A stretch of 64,000 nt of DNA from Todiramphus chloris collaris (GCA_025345505.1 JANVCC010000022.1:28562375-28626374), one strand, 5' to 3'; shown: positions 22,761-35,866, numbered from the stretch's first letter. Notes: generated by a model not told the origin, from the sequence alone. Made by a program: numbers and translations.

Positions 22761-25700
22761 GTTTGTGTGAGCATATAAAACTTGTGAGTTTAGAAGCTAA
22801 TAACTGATAACAGAACTGAATTCTAATCCTAACAGTAATGTTCTGCCTACCTGATTTCCCCTGCATTCTGAATTTGAAATGCTATTCTCCACTCGCTGTC
22901 CATACACAATCATGTAATGTGGATATGCTCTTTTAAATAGATGGTATTTCCATTGAAGTTAAAAGGCCATGGAAATTTATTTGCAAAAAAAAATTTGTGT
23001 AGATAATCAAGCAATAAAACCTTTATTTCCTTTTTACTCATGTGACTGGTGAGATTTAGCTCTCAAAGGTCTGCAAGCACTTTTGCATTTCTTAGGAAAA
23101 AAATTTCCATTCAGCTTAGTGGAAGTAAGGAAGTTTTAAAATACATGTCTTGTTTGAAAACTGAAAAGAAAGTCTGACAATGGAGAAAAAGCTTCTGTAG
23201 CCTTTGAAAAACCCCACAATGCAATGTGCTCTGAGAAAGACCACATAAGCACTTTCCAGAATACTCAGTTGTAGGTCTTAACATTAGAGATTCATTGCAG
23301 TAATTTTGTGAACATAGTTACAAGAACAAATCTTAAGACAATACAGGGCTATAATACTCCTGTGTCTTTCACCTCCTTGCATTTCCATCATGTTATGGTC
23401 AAACGCTTCAGGTGAGATCTCGGCTGAGAATATAGTCAAGAGAGACATTCCAAGATCTGATTAAACCTGTGGTCCAAATAAGATAATGACAGAAGGAGTT
23501 GGGTCACTTGTCTCAGTTTATCCAGAAAATCAGCATAAAAGCTGGAAATCAAAGTGTGTTTAAATCCAAATTAGTTTATGTTGGTAACCATTGGACAGTG
23601 CAGCTTCTCACACGACCTATTTGACAGTAGTGTACGACAGGAAGTGGTGACACTCAATCTTCAAGCTGATACTGTGCCAGAGAGTTTAGTATTTGTTCAT
23701 TTCAACATATTTCTTCTTTTATTGCCCCTTCTCCTTGTTACTTGTCACAGAGACTATAGCATATCGCTGTATGTGTCCCTTCAGGTGACACCAGTTGCAC
23801 ATTAAGACAAAAGCCAACAGCCTGCAGAAATAATTTGCACAACGGTGTTGCTTGCAATGATGAGCAAAGACCCTCGATCCCAAATGTGGCTGAGCACTGG
23901 ACTCAGGTGACGTTAGTTCCGAGGATACTGACCATAAATAATGAGGTCCTTTGTTTATTCCGCTTCTCAAGTTTGCATTGGTCAGAAGGCAAAGATTTTG
24001 AGCTCCTACCTTTCCTTACAGTGGTATTTTAAGGAATGATCCCTGAGCTAACTATACTGATGCTTATCAAATGCTGGGTTAGAAAAGATGATCAGAGTCA
24101 TAAGGCATTGGAAATATTATGAATCTGCAACAGAAAGAAAAACTCATTCTCAGGGTATTCATATCCTTCAAGGCCAAGTACTCTCTATAACCTCTCATAA
24201 ATAGAGTTAGCATTGTTACCATGGATACTTTCTATTCTCCCCTTAATAAGAAGTAAGTAAATCTGGAAACAAGTAGAAACAGAACTACATGATGCCTTTT
24301 TCTCCCATGTTCTTTCTGTTTTGTCAGAGGTTTTTTAATTCATTGCCAGCATTTCTATGTGAAACATGACATACATTCCCTCCCACTTTTTCCTCTGAAA
24401 TATAAATGAATACTAGTTAAAAAGGGGAAGTATATTAACCCTTTCTCAGTAGTTTACTGAAAGGAACATCTTACCCACTTCTAACATTTCCATATGCAAC
24501 CAGTTAGAAGACAAAAGCAAGAGGAAAAGAATCCTGAGGTTGCAATTTCTTCCTCTGTGATGGCAAAAGCCAGGCTAGCCAGGCAAAAAAACCCCATGTT
24601 TGCTACATAAAAGCAACTTACTCATTTATAATGAAGAAAAGAAATCAACCATAGGAACAAACAACAACAAAACCAATAAACATGCAAATTCCTAACTCTG
24701 CCTTCAAACTAGATTCATTTTTAAAACCTGTTTATCCTTCACACCGGCTGAAGAAATGAGAAAGGGAAAGAAAAAAAGTGTAATCTCTAGCTTTAAGAAA
24801 CTGCTTATGGAAAAAGCTTAAGATGATGAGACTATTGAGTGAACAAGATGATTTCATAATACAATTTGTGCCTGTTTGGTAATGACACTAAACATTTAGA
24901 ATAAAAACCAAGAAAAATCATTCAGCAATGTAAGCAAAGTCATTTATTTTTTTAATGTTTTTTTGCTGGTGCCGGACTTCCTCCAGAAATTAGGTGGATT
25001 GAATGAAGCTGGATAGTGCAGAGTTTTAGCCTAAGAAACACTCACCACTTAGATCCTCTTCAAGGGGGTGCACAACTTTATTGAAGGTTAGAGGAAAATT
25101 TTTCTGAGGTGTTTTCAAAAGGAAGCAGTGAACCAGGCTACAGACTGTTTTGCACCTGAGAACTACAAAAGCACCTTGGTCACTGCAAGAATATGATCTT
25201 TAAGTATGTACTGAAATAACCAATTTAGATCCAAATTGTTCTTCTTAAAGGCTACAGAGAAAATTGAGAGTCAAAGCTTTCTTTAGGCCATTGAATGAGA
25301 TGGACCTACTTTATGATATAGACATCTCCAAAGGGTAGAGAGAGTCAAGGTTTTCTTGGTAGCTTTTTTTTTTTTTTTTTTTCCAAATTTTGAAGTCTTT
25401 CATGGTATGGCAGATGTTTCAGTATGCTTTCACCTCATCTAAATGCAATTGGTTACAACTGGCAGGCACTTTCTACTGGCTGATTAGAGAGTGAGCTGAG
25501 ACATGGTGGGAGAGTCTTTTCAGTGATGGTAGACACCTAGAGTTTAAGATGTGATTGTTCATTTTTTTGAAGGCCTTTGTCTCTCTGTTGACTGGAACAA
25601 GACCCTGTTTCACCGGCCTGGACTGGACATCTTTCTTGCAGACAAGATGAATCCCCTGCCTATGGTGCAGCCTGGATGTGATTCATTATGTCCAGCTGTA

Positions 25701-26444
25701 GCCATACTTCTCCTTTACTTGTGCCTAACTTATTCCAGCTAAGGAAAGCTTGCTGGGAGCAGATCAATCCCAGATGAAGACAGCTGAGGGAAGGGTAAGT
25801 CCAAGTTCTATCACTTTGCAACAGTTTGGTGTTCATGCACTGGCCACATAAGCAAAAGCTTCCTTGTGCTACTTGCATCCTTCAACCTTCAGTGGCTTCA
25901 CAGTGATTTTCAGAAGGGAATCTCATACCATCTTGCACTTGGTCAATGGCTCCAAGGATTAATGTGGAAGTGAGACTGCTAATGCTATAGTCTCAGAGAA
26001 GCCCCAGGAGCATGGTTATAGGGTTTACTTTATAAGTCTTTCTTTTCTTACTTTATAAGTCTGTCAAACTGAGATACAATCACAAAACTTGTTTAGACTT
26101 TCTTATGTCTAGTAGTAGGTGACTTGTGTGCAGAACAAGATGATACTGGTTCTCATTAGAGGAACTCAAATGATGCAACTTACCATCCCAAGTAAAAAAA
26201 AAAAAACCTGCAGCTAAGAAAAGTTATGAGGCAAATCTGTAATTATTAAGCACCAATACAGATAATATGGGGACAGATTATTTCTGATTTTTTTCTGGGT
26301 ATTCCCTGAGGCCAGCATTCCAAATCAAACTATTTGCACTCCATGGAATATGTAGAGCTAAATCATTTGAAAGGAGAGGTAGAGTGACTATCTACTTCAA
26401 TAGTTTATAATAGCTTTTCTATTAAGAGATAAGGAGAGAGGTCT
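22761..26444. other. Non-coding DNA with a poly-T tract and a short duplication
   Basis: A run of 19 T occurs at 25364-25382. The 15-base word ttactttataagtct occurs at 26025-26039 and again at 26048-26062. The stretch at 24215-24228 (gttaccatggatac) is an RFX X-box-like word with one mismatch. No gene recognised. Confidence 0.5.
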
Positions 26445-26565
26445 GTGATAAAGAACACAAAAGTAGAAATCATGCTTTTTAGACTTCATCCTTCCACTGA
26501 CTTATTTTTGCTTTGATTTTGGGCATATCACTTCAATTGCATCTCTTAGTATCCCTAATTATAAA
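26445..26565 (+). mobile_element. MIR-like CORE-SINE relic
   Basis: The order of words follows the MIR core and 3' region. There is a degenerate gaagtcaggagac-like segment near 26464-26476, then ccactgacttat at 26494, then gattttgggcatatcacttc (compare gaccttgggcaagtcactt) followed by ttgcatctcttag (compare ctctctgtgcctcag). Such elements are SINEs mobilised by L2/L3-type LINEs early in amniote history and are long inactive. Diverged copy, assigned from memory of the consensus. Confidence 0.55.
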
Positions 26566-28037
26566 CTCTAAAACTCACAAAAATAAGTGTTTTCCCCCTT
26601 TCCTTGTTTTAAATATCATTTACTAACTGTACAGTGCATTGAATTTAAAATGTTAACTATTATCTTGTCATAAATACCAGGGTTTAATATTGATTGACTG
26701 AAATGGTTACTTTACAGCTGTTATAAAAGTCAGTTTTCTTAGCTGACCTTATCTCTCTGGTTTTTGCTTTTGTGCGTTCTCTTTCAACACCTCAGGGTCA
26801 CTCAGTTCCATTTAAATTACTTCACTTCTGTGTCTGAAAGCAGTTATTCAAAAGGTAGATTATCTTTGAGTTTACTGAATAAATACACTTAAGAGTCAAG
26901 CCTTGTCAGCAATATATTAAGTTTTTAAGTTTTACGTCTTACTGAAGAACTGTAGTCCTTGCAACTATCAAACAAATACAGATTTCTGTGTTTGTTTTGC
27001 CAGACAGTGTACTTTACAAGGGACTTATACTTAAATCTGTTATTCAGACTATGAGCAGCTTAATGGATTGTTGACAGAGAATGTAGAGCTCAAGCAGGAT
27101 GTGATAACAGGTGTTTTCTTATTTTTAGAAAGCGCATATAACTTTTTTTTTCATGTCAGTCCTGGATGTCAGCACAGTGCAGCAAAAATGACCTTCATAG
27201 TAAATACTAGAATTAGCAGAGGAAAAAGAGAAAGAAATTGTAGAATCAGAACACATATCAAAGACAACAATATGCTTCTTTTGTCCAAAGGAGGTTAGAT
27301 GTCTGTGACCAACTGCAATATGAAGGACATTCAGGTGATGGCTTATATTCCTTTCAGTCCCCAGGCCTGCAAAGAGGCTTTTTCATGTGTGTAGTTAGAA
27401 TCAACCTTTGGTTTAATAACCGAGAGTATCTGCAGGTTTGCCCTCCTCTGACATTTGCTTTCAATAACGATTTGTAAAATATGTGGTAATTTCTCCGTGC
27501 ATTTTCCAGATTTGTTATTACTAAATCATGATTACCTGAAATTGCCACAAGAGACACTCTAATACCACTAGAAAAATTACCGCCTTACCCAGGAAGAGAA
27601 AAGTAAAGTAGTACAGACACAGTTTTTCTTTGCTTCCTTATTTGATTTTGTGTAAAGATGGGGGAACACCTTTAGGAATTGATTATATAAATCTTTAAAG
27701 TTAGATGAATTTATATTATATATATATTTAGTGGCCATTTTGCTTTTATTTGCCTCAGGTAACAAACACCTGGGAGCATATTTTGTACAATTTTCTGCAT
27801 TTTCTTTTCTTTGGAAAGCCAAACTGACAGTTTACAGACTGTGCAATCAAACCAGTGCCTGTTGAAAAGGGAATTGCACTATCTACACAATATCTCTGGC
27901 ATGCAACAAAATGCATTCTAATCTCACAAAGAATCAATGACATTTTTGTCAAAATATTTATGACACTGGAAATTAATGTAAGAACAAAAGTTATCAGTCA
28001 CAGAAAGCTGCAAACCCACAGCTGGAAATGGGAGGAA
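26566..28037. other. Non-coding DNA, nothing recognised
   Basis: Includes a short TA-rich run near 27713-27730. The 158-codon plus frame that begins at 27855 runs into the downstream 11-bp repeat and gains most of its length from it, so it is not counted as a gene. Confidence 0.5.
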
Positions 28038-28246
28038 GGAGAAAGGAAGGAGAAAGGAAGGAGAAAGGAAGGAGAAAGGAAGGAGAAAGGAAGGAGAAAG
28101 GAAGGAGAAAGGAAGGAGAAAGGAAGGAGAAAGGAAGGAGAAAGGAAGGAGAAAGGAAGGGGAAAGGAAGGAGAAAGGAAGGAGAAAGGAAGGAGAAAGG
28201 AAGGAGAAAGGAAGGAGAAAGGAAGGAGAAAGGAAGGAGAAAGGAA
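28038..28246 (+). repeat. Minisatellite: 19 tandem copies of an 11-bp purine unit
   Basis: The unit is ggagaaaggaa and the array is exactly 209 bases, 19 x 11. The only variant is unit 12 (28159-28169), ggggaaaggaa. The array is purine-only on the plus strand and pyrimidine-only on the minus strand. The unit has no stop codon in any frame on either strand. Eleven is not a multiple of three, so all three frames cycle through the same 11-residue peptide (about GRRKEGERKEK on plus, and an S/F/L/P-rich repeat on minus). This explains the overlapping long frames at 27855-28331, 28028-28258 and the minus frame at 27924-28343. None should be annotated as protein. Near-perfect copies suggest recent expansion and likely length polymorphism. 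Confidence 0.97.
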
Positions 28247-30535
28247 CTTTGTTACTAAGGATGGAGCATCTCAGTCCTGGTCCCCTCTTCTGTTCAAGTG
28301 TATTTGGATTCCAAAAACTGGGTTCTACTAAAAACAGAACCAAGAGAACACTACAAGGGCAGGTTTGCAGTCACTTCTATTGGAGAAAGGCCCCATTTAT
28401 CAAATAGACTGAAATCCTGAGTCTTTGTATTAATATTAGTCCATTATGTCAAAAGTGGTCTTGAATTGATATCCAGGCCCAAATTCACAACCACTCACAG
28501 ACATGAGCAGTGTCCCTAAATTGATGATACCTTAGGGTCACTTTGGTGGACGGACGTCTTCTAGTGACACCAAATCAACATAAGGCACAGCACTGGCTCC
28601 ACTGTACAGTTTGTATTTAGGAGTCCTCATTAGCATGTTGATTCTGATTTTTACATTCTTCTGTTGGGTTCAGTTGCACGTGGTATGTCAACCGTTTTAA
28701 CATAGCACTGGCACTGAGAGAATGTTGAGAATTGAAGCCTACAGAAGGGTTTAAGTATCTTTGCAGTCACAGACTTTACTGTGTAGACATCAAATTACTG
28801 TATAGACATCAAGTTTCTTCTATTAGCACTTAGTAGATTCAACTAAATCCAACTTCTAATGATAGCCCTGTGATCAAGCAGCAGTATCTAGATATATCAC
28901 TGGTAAATATGGGTGAAGATTTCATACAGTGCAGAGGTAAATTATAGGCAGCTATTTTTTTTTAAATCCTGCTACAAGATCTGTGAGAGGCTACATTTTC
29001 ATTCTTGGATCTTTAGGTTATTGCAAAGATGCCCAAGAAGAGTGGAAAGAGGCACCTGTAAATTACCTAGTTTTAGGGAAGAGTCTTTGCAGTCCTTCCA
29101 GAAAAGGAAAGAAGGAATTCCAACCTTGTGGATGATTTGGAAGACAGATCAACTTGCATCATTTTCTGCTGACATGAAATCAGCAAGACGAATGACAAAT
29201 CTCTTCTTTGCTAGTAAATTTCTCATATTATCACATTTTTAGCCATTGGGAACATCTGACTGGGAGAGAACATCAGTGATGGTTACCTCTACCTATTTAT
29301 GAATAAAAGTACCTTTAGAGATGTTCTGAAGCAACTTGTAGTTAAAAACACTATGCCCAGAATTTCCAGATAATATTTATCCTCACACAGCTCAAATGGA
29401 GTTAGGTAATAGAGATACAAATGATATTATTCAAACATAGGTGGAATACAATAAAGGTCACGAAAACTCATACTTTGGAGATTTCAGGTATCCAACCTAT
29501 GTTTTCAGAAAGCAACTGTCTTCCTAACCTAAAATCAGCCAAACTGCTCATGACTATATCTTCAAGGATTTCTTGATATGTTATCAAGTGCTGCCAAGTT
29601 TCCTTTTATTTGCCTTCGTCCGGGTACAAGACTCCAAGAGGCTTCAGGGAGCAGATATGGTATTTTGCAATTTTGTTCTGAACAATCTGGCTGTTTTGAA
29701 AATATTCACAGGAAAACACCAGCCACAACACCAGATGTGAATGTAGCAAAGCAGCATCTTGTGTTTACATTTTCATTTCTCCAGCTAGGAAGGCTGGAGA
29801 GCTTAGGCACTGGGAATGCATAATACAGGCTGCATGCTCTAATAATCTATTATATTTCTATGGTGCTGTTCACCTCACAGTGCTCTGCAAGCCTTCTGTA
29901 GAGAGGACCCACCCACTCCAAAACCATGTCTCCCACAGGTCTGTGATGCAGCAGCAGAATATTAATTCCAAATAGTAATAACCTTAGTGTAGGAGTAAAG
30001 GGTAAATGAGAGCTGCATCTAACGGCAGCTGCTGAGAGGGCTTGAAGTTGGCAGGTCTCTAGGTACTTGTGTGTGATTTTTACAGCTTTTGCACATCTGC
30101 AAGACTCACTGACTTCATAGTGCTGCTGCAAACACCTCTAAATAATCAGGTCCCAGGAATCTAAATTCAAGGCACACAGAGTGGAAATCCCAGCTCATCT
30201 TTTGCTGTGGAAGTGGTATTTTTCTGTTCTGTATGTTTGAGGGAGCCAAGTAATACCAAAGCAAGAAACAAATCCATCTGGCATTGTGGCAGCCCATTTA
30301 AATCGCTGCAGGCAGTAGCCAGGTAAAGGATCTGACTTTGAAATTCATGCCAGGTTTGAAGCATGGCAGAGACACTGCTCTCTATGGCAGAAGGAAGGGA
30401 TGACATTGCACAGAGCTCAAATCTCCGTATTTCCTAACAGTGGTTTCAGGATAGTGCTGGGTGTCTTCAGCATGCACAGAAACAGAAAACTCAAGTTGCT
30501 GTTAATGGGATGTGGTGAAGGCAGAGGTATGTGCT
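28247..30535. other. Non-coding DNA with one short tandem duplication
   Basis: A 19-bp unit is duplicated at 28777-28795 and 28796-28814 with two differences. The stretch at about 29850-29890 (ttatatttctatggtgctgt then cacctcacagtgctctgcaa) vaguely resembles a known reptilian repeat but is too weak to call. No gene recognised. Confidence 0.5.
28777..28814 (+). repeat. Tandem duplication, 19-bp unit, 2 copies
   Basis: Unit 1 is tactgtgtagacatcaaat and unit 2 is tactgtatagacatcaagt. They are two transitions apart and directly adjacent. Confidence 0.9.
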
Positions 30536-30650
30536 AATGGACAAAGGAGCCAGGAAACAAGACTATATGCCCTGCCAGGAGGTCTGAGCAAGTCACTTCA
30601 TTTCTCCTTTTATATCTGTGCAATTAGATGGGAAAGGATTCAGCTCTGAG
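30536..30650 (+). mobile_element. MIR-like CORE-SINE relic
   Basis: Collinear with the MIR consensus: ggagccaggaaacaagact (compare ggagtcaggagacctgggtt), then tgccctgccagg (compare cagctctgccac), then ggtctgagcaagtcacttca (compare gaccttgggcaagtcactt), then tttctccttttatatctgtg. This is the clearest of the SINE relics here. Plus strand. No Pol III promoter head is preserved. Confidence 0.62.
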
Positions 30651-30959
30651 GACTTGACAATCAGTGTGTGGCTAATAAAGCCAATGGCAGTACAGTCAAA
30701 GATACAGAAGAGCTATTTATTCCTAAAATGCTTCTGGCAGCCTGTAATAGAGACCCAGCCATGACAGCTCCTGCTCTGAAACCCAAACGTACCACCAGGC
30801 TGGGAGAGGAGTGCAGCCCTCAACAGAGGAAAGATCTATGGGAAGGAATAGAGATGTAAGTGCAAAGGCAGTATCCCTGCAAAACTGATCTCTTAAGATA
30901 GTAAGCAGGCCACTAACTTCCTCATTTCACCCCGCTCTGCTCCACCTCAGTCTTGCAAC

Positions 30960-32420
30960 CAAATTTTTCCTTTTACTGAAGACTAATGACAAAGAGGAGT
31001 AAACTGAAAACCCTTCTTCCTGATTAAATCAATGAATTCTCACTGTGGCTGTTGGAGTAAATGTTCAAGGAGCCATAGAGCACTATGTCATTGACAATAG
31101 GCCGAGTTTACATGGAATTGATTTGAGTCTGGAATTTTATGACTCCCGTGTGAACCTGATGTGGTCAAATTGGCTCTCTCTTAGGACACTTTATCAGGGA
31201 GTTATATCTTTTGTCTAATTAATGGGACTCAGCACTAAAAGACATGACTATATAGAGGATTTAATGTTCAGGCTGCAGTAGCAAAGGAAGACTTTACAAT
31301 GTACTCCTACTAGAGCAAGAGGCAGTGGTGATTTTAAGAAAATCTCTCAGGGGAAAAAAAAAAAAAGAAAAAAAGAACCTATTCTGTTTTTCCCGATATC
31401 ATATCTATGTTTGGAAACTTCCTCCCTAAATCTTTAATGAAGGCAGAATGGGGTTTGAAAAACAGCTGGAGGACATTGATCTACACATTCCAATTTGTTT
31501 ATGTATAAAACATGCATAAAGGATTAAATGCTGCTTAACAGTTTGTCTGCTTTCAGCTGCTTTCATGCCTCTGCTTTGCTATAGCACCAATCCCATGTCA
31601 AAATGTACCCTGGGGGGCTTTTAAATAATAAATAGGTTTCTTTGGAGGATGTCTTTTTTTTTTTTTTTTTAATCTAATATTAATTGGCACACAGAATGGT
31701 AATTAAACCTACTCCAGAAATAAGCCGTGTCACTCATTCATCTCTGCTCAATGGCATTTGCCCTGTCTCACAGTAGCCGTGGAAGCATGGGAGACCAGAA
31801 CTAAGGCTGGAGAGTGACATCAGACTAAATTAAGTGCTCATGCATTTATGTATTGGTGTAAAGCAATGCAAATGCATTTTTATAAGGTATGAATGATTTA
31901 TCAGGAAGTCGTTTTGATGCCTTTCTGTTGCATGTGGTTAATATGGTGAACAAGTCAGTTCATTGATTCCAGTTCAGGATCCTGGTTTGTCTGTTATTAT
32001 GAAGGGGCTGTTTCAAGAGCCTGAATTTTAAATACTTTTCCTATTTTTTTTTATCCCACAGAGGCTGGTTCAGCTCTATCAGTCTGAATGATTTGTTAAG
32101 CAAGAAATATGACTGTCTCTTCTTACAAGTTAATGCTTAAAATGGTCTCTTCAAAATAATACATTGCATTTCCCACTCATCTAATCCTATTTTACACAGA
32201 GGCACACAAAATATATTGGAGAGGCTGGTAATTTTAAAAGATAGGCAGCTGTCCATGCAAAAGGAGGTCACAAGCAAAAGCTGTGTAGAAAGAACCAAAT
32301 AAGTCACCTGTCACTCAGCTCAGCAGTGGCAAAATTCCGCTTCGTGATGGCCTAAAATCCAAAACTTCAGCTTTTCTGCAGAGATGCCACTGATAACTGA
32401 CAGCTCTGTTGCATAGTATG
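30960..32420. other. Candidate cluster of conserved non-coding elements
   Basis: About 1.4 kb with no recognisable repeat apart from a poly-A tract near 31353-31371 and a run of 17 T at 31654-31670. It is dense in homeodomain/POU-like words: gtctaattaatggg near 31214, taatattaattgg near 31675, and ATGCAAAT, a perfect POU octamer, at 31866-31873. GATA-like cctgataactg-type words and long stretches without simple sequence are also present. The call is by texture only, since no alignment could be run. Confidence 0.25.
31866..31873 (+). promoter_or_regulatory. POU octamer motif
   Basis: ATGCAAAT is the canonical octamer bound by POU-domain factors such as POU2F1 or POU3F. It is followed at once by gcattt, giving the near-palindrome aatgcaaatgcatt. 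Site visible; use unknown. Confidence 0.3.
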
Positions 32421-34371
32421 GGGATAAGGTTGTAGATAAGATCAGAACAGTTCTAGAAGTATCTGAGCTTCAGCCTTGTGTTGGATATGCAAGATTTCTT
32501 ATCTCTGAATGATATATCTGTCTCCAGCATTCTTGGTTCACAAAGTGAGCCAGCCATGCCAAGTTTCACAATTGAATCCTATGACATAGAAAAGCACCAT
32601 ATGGTCACATTCTTCATCTTTTATTCTTATCCCAACTGCCATCATGAGTCCATCACCTTTTAGGGTCCAATATCAGGCAGAAAGATCATCAGAGTTAAAA
32701 CTAAGCAATCTAATATTTCTAACGGTGTATTTCCTGACAACACATGTAGTCCAGGCTCATCACAATGATCCATCATAACTCTCATCAGAGCACTCCTAGA
32801 GAAACTCACAAGGAATCATAAGCATGAAGAGTTAAAAATACATCCATTTCACATTCAGTGTTACCTTTCTATTGAGAACAGACAACTACTTTTAGTTTAT
32901 ACTGCTGCTAGAAAAAGTCACAGAATACTTTAGGAAAAAGAAACCAGGTCTTCTGGGATATATTCCCCAAGGTACAAACACAAGAGTGAAAAAAACCAGT
33001 AAAACCCATGCACTGCAAGAAATATTTGCTAATGAAATCCCAGAAAATCCCAGCACAGGTCAGAATTTGCTTAACAGAAGGCTAAACTATCTCAACTTTT
33101 CAGATGTGCTGTCAGGCATTCAAGTTACCCACAGAATGGAAACAAATGCTTACTAATGCCGAAGTGAGTGCAGCTTACAGTACAAATCTTGCCTTTTCAA
33201 TTCTTTTTTCTTATTTCCAGTTTGGTGTTATACCTGGTCAGTTTAAGCAAAAATTGTCTTTGTGTCCATTAATTATCAGAAGAAATACATGCACATCCTG
33301 TCAAAATCTTGTCACCAAAAAGTAGATTAGAGGGACATAATGGAAGTAAAAGGAAATCTAAGTCTCCAAAGGGACAACAATGTTGGATCATTCACTTGGT
33401 AAATATAAACTGCTGTATTGACTTCACTAGAATTACAGGGACATATGCAAGACAGATGTTGGTTCAATCTGTGCATCTTTGAGAAGGCTTATTGGGCCTT
33501 TCTCCTCCCTCTACCAAAAGCCACCTAACAAATTAGGCATAGAGAAGTGAAATTATTTATCCAGTGTCAAAAGAAACTTTATAGAAGAACTTGGAGATCA
33601 AGTCTTCACACCCCCACAGTCCATCACCTTGTTACATAAAGACTTTGCCTATCCATAAAACAGCTCATAGCATTATGTCTGGGTCAGAAAAGCAGCCGAG
33701 TATTTTGTTTTTCATTTTCTACAAAATAATTAATTAAACATGAGTGCTAGTTCCTTTCCCATGGACAGGAGATGACAGGTGTCATTGCTTTCTTGTTTAT
33801 ATGATGACATAATTGCTGCCATAATCTTAGTCAGGATCTGTTCATAACTAAGCCACAAAGAGGTATTTTGGTGACCAGGGTGCGTGCTTTCCCCACCCTT
33901 CCAACCCTCTGTACCCAGCTCTTCCAAGACACAAGCCTCATAGGCATCCCTGCTTGAGAATCTTTCAACCCTGTAGCCTTCTAGCCTCCATCCATGCATA
34001 TTTCTCTCACCTCACCTTCACACTGTCTAAAGTCAGTGCTGCTGCACAAAACATAATATAGTTATTGCTCACTTTGCTTAACAACAAGCAATGTAATATA
34101 GTGATCCTTCACTACTCATGGGCACAGTTCCCATAGGTCTTTTGTTGTACCTGCCAACCTTCAGCAATGCTTAGGTTACCTATCCACATATGTTTAGCAA
34201 CCTGAATCCATCTTATGAAAAAGTTCTTACAGGAATTTAGGATTTCTTCATCAATATTATCTTTTGATGACTATCAAGTGCTTATAGAAAAATCTTTGCA
34301 CATATTGCTCTAAATCTGTCCCACCCCAAGTTTTCTATTGTTTTACACTTTAGATCTTGTTCTAGGTTCAT
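32421..34371. other. Non-coding DNA, nothing recognised
   Basis: The frames of 60-90 codons in this interval carry no recognisable domain. No mobile element identified. Confidence 0.5.
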
Positions 34372-34418
34372 TTGAAAAAAGAAAAAAAAAAAAATTTTTT
34401 TTTTTTTATTCTTTTCAA
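34372..34418. repeat. A13-T13 near-perfect palindrome
   Basis: A run of 13 A (34382-34394) abuts 13 T (34395-34407). The flanks ttgaaaaaag on the left and attcttttcaa on the right continue the inverted repeat with small interruptions, giving a palindrome of about 47 bases. It could extrude as a hairpin. It may mark the junction of two oppositely oriented poly-A tails, but no element bodies were recognised. Confidence 0.85.
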
Positions 34419-35866
34419 TGTACTAAATATAGGTTTATAAACAAAATCCTCAGCTAGATAAAGATAGCAGCACACAGATGGTATAAAAAAAGCAAAGCAT
34501 TTAGCAAGTTCTGAGACAGGCTGTACCCATATATACTTTGTATTACAGCTTGTTGCCAGCTAATATATTTCCACAACAGTTAAAATCCCACTCAGCCTTG
34601 TAAATTGTCTCACTTTACTAGTGAATAAATATTACAAATAGGTCTCTGTGACTCTCCTATGAAATATGAGTGGGTTTTTTTGTCCTAAAATATTTACTTT
34701 TTATTTTGTGGGCAAGTGGTTTCCTGCTTTCAAAACACTTTGCTGGATGCCTCCTCTTCCTGAGGCATGAATTCACCACACTTGCTTAGACCAGAGAATG
34801 GGGGGGACTAGGCTTGCTGAGGTAGCAGACATTTTCAGTCTGACTCTTCTGCCAGACAAACATCATTATCCAGAGTACATCTGGGATTAGATAAGGGAGA
34901 GAGCATTCCTCCTAGGCTTTCCAGAACTGCTGAGCTAAATTCTCCTGTTCACCAACTAAACTAGCTATGCCTTTGTGCAAGGCAGACAAAAATGGTGTTC
35001 AGAGAAAGGTCTAGCTCTCAAAATGGGTATTAAAATATATATATATCTCTTGACATTTTCATGTCAATTTTTTAATTAAAAAAATTAAATTCACATTGTG
35101 AATGTTTGATATTTTAACTTTCCAGATTTTAATTAATGGAAGTTAAAAGCAGAACCCTCAAGATCTTTATAATGAAAACTAAATACACATCTGATCTTTT
35201 TTTAATATGCATATTACAAGTATGCTATTTCCTACTTATTCTCTTCCCAGCCCATTATCTACAATAAATTGGGAAATATTTCAGTAAAACAGCAAGGAAA
35301 AAAAAGCAGGAAAGGCGTCAGGAGAACTGAAAGCCTAAGAGAGGAAAATTGGAAGACTGGAAATACAGTCTGTGTATTTGATACACAAAAGTATTAACTA
35401 TTTGTAAACAAAAGTTGTAGGAAAAAAAAAAAAAAAAGAGAACATGTGAAACATCCATACTTTTTTAACCAAGTGTTTTCTTTCTTAGAAAGCTCCAGGT
35501 GCTTTTAAAAAGATGGTAAAATGTCAGTATTTAAAAAATGTAAATGGGAATAATTGCATAGTTACGTATCTGTCAGGTTCACATTGGTCCTGAGCAAAAC
35601 ACTAGAACAGTGGTAAAATATGCAATACAGAATTAACAGAAGTTGAAATAATTAATATCAGTTTTATGAAAAATGGATGTAATACCCTTCTATGATATTA
35701 TGAGTTCCATTAATAAATGTAGCAGAATTCAGTAAGGCATTTTGCTTGGTACCATGCAACCACTTAGTTAAAAACAATGTACAATCAACACAGTATGAGT
35801 TCAGTCAACATACAATGTGCTAATTTATGTTTCTGAATAATTATAAGCAAAATAACAACAAAAGAT
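34419..35866. other. Non-coding DNA, AT-rich
   Basis: Contains a short TA run near 35033-35046 and an A run near 35420-35436. No gene or repeat family recognised. Confidence 0.5.

Noticed and set aside
27855..28343. Longest open frames of the window (158 codons plus, 139 codons minus)
   Set aside because: Their length comes from the 11-bp minisatellite, which has no stop in any frame. No conserved domain or codon signature.
29845..29895. Resemblance to a reptilian repeat (ttatatttctatggtgc-type)
   Set aside because: The match fades after about 35 bases and the expected following block is absent.
35685..35705. cttctatgatattatgag as a plus-strand CR1 tail
   Set aside because: Only a vague likeness to the ATTCTATG tail, with no CR1 3' UTR sequence before it.
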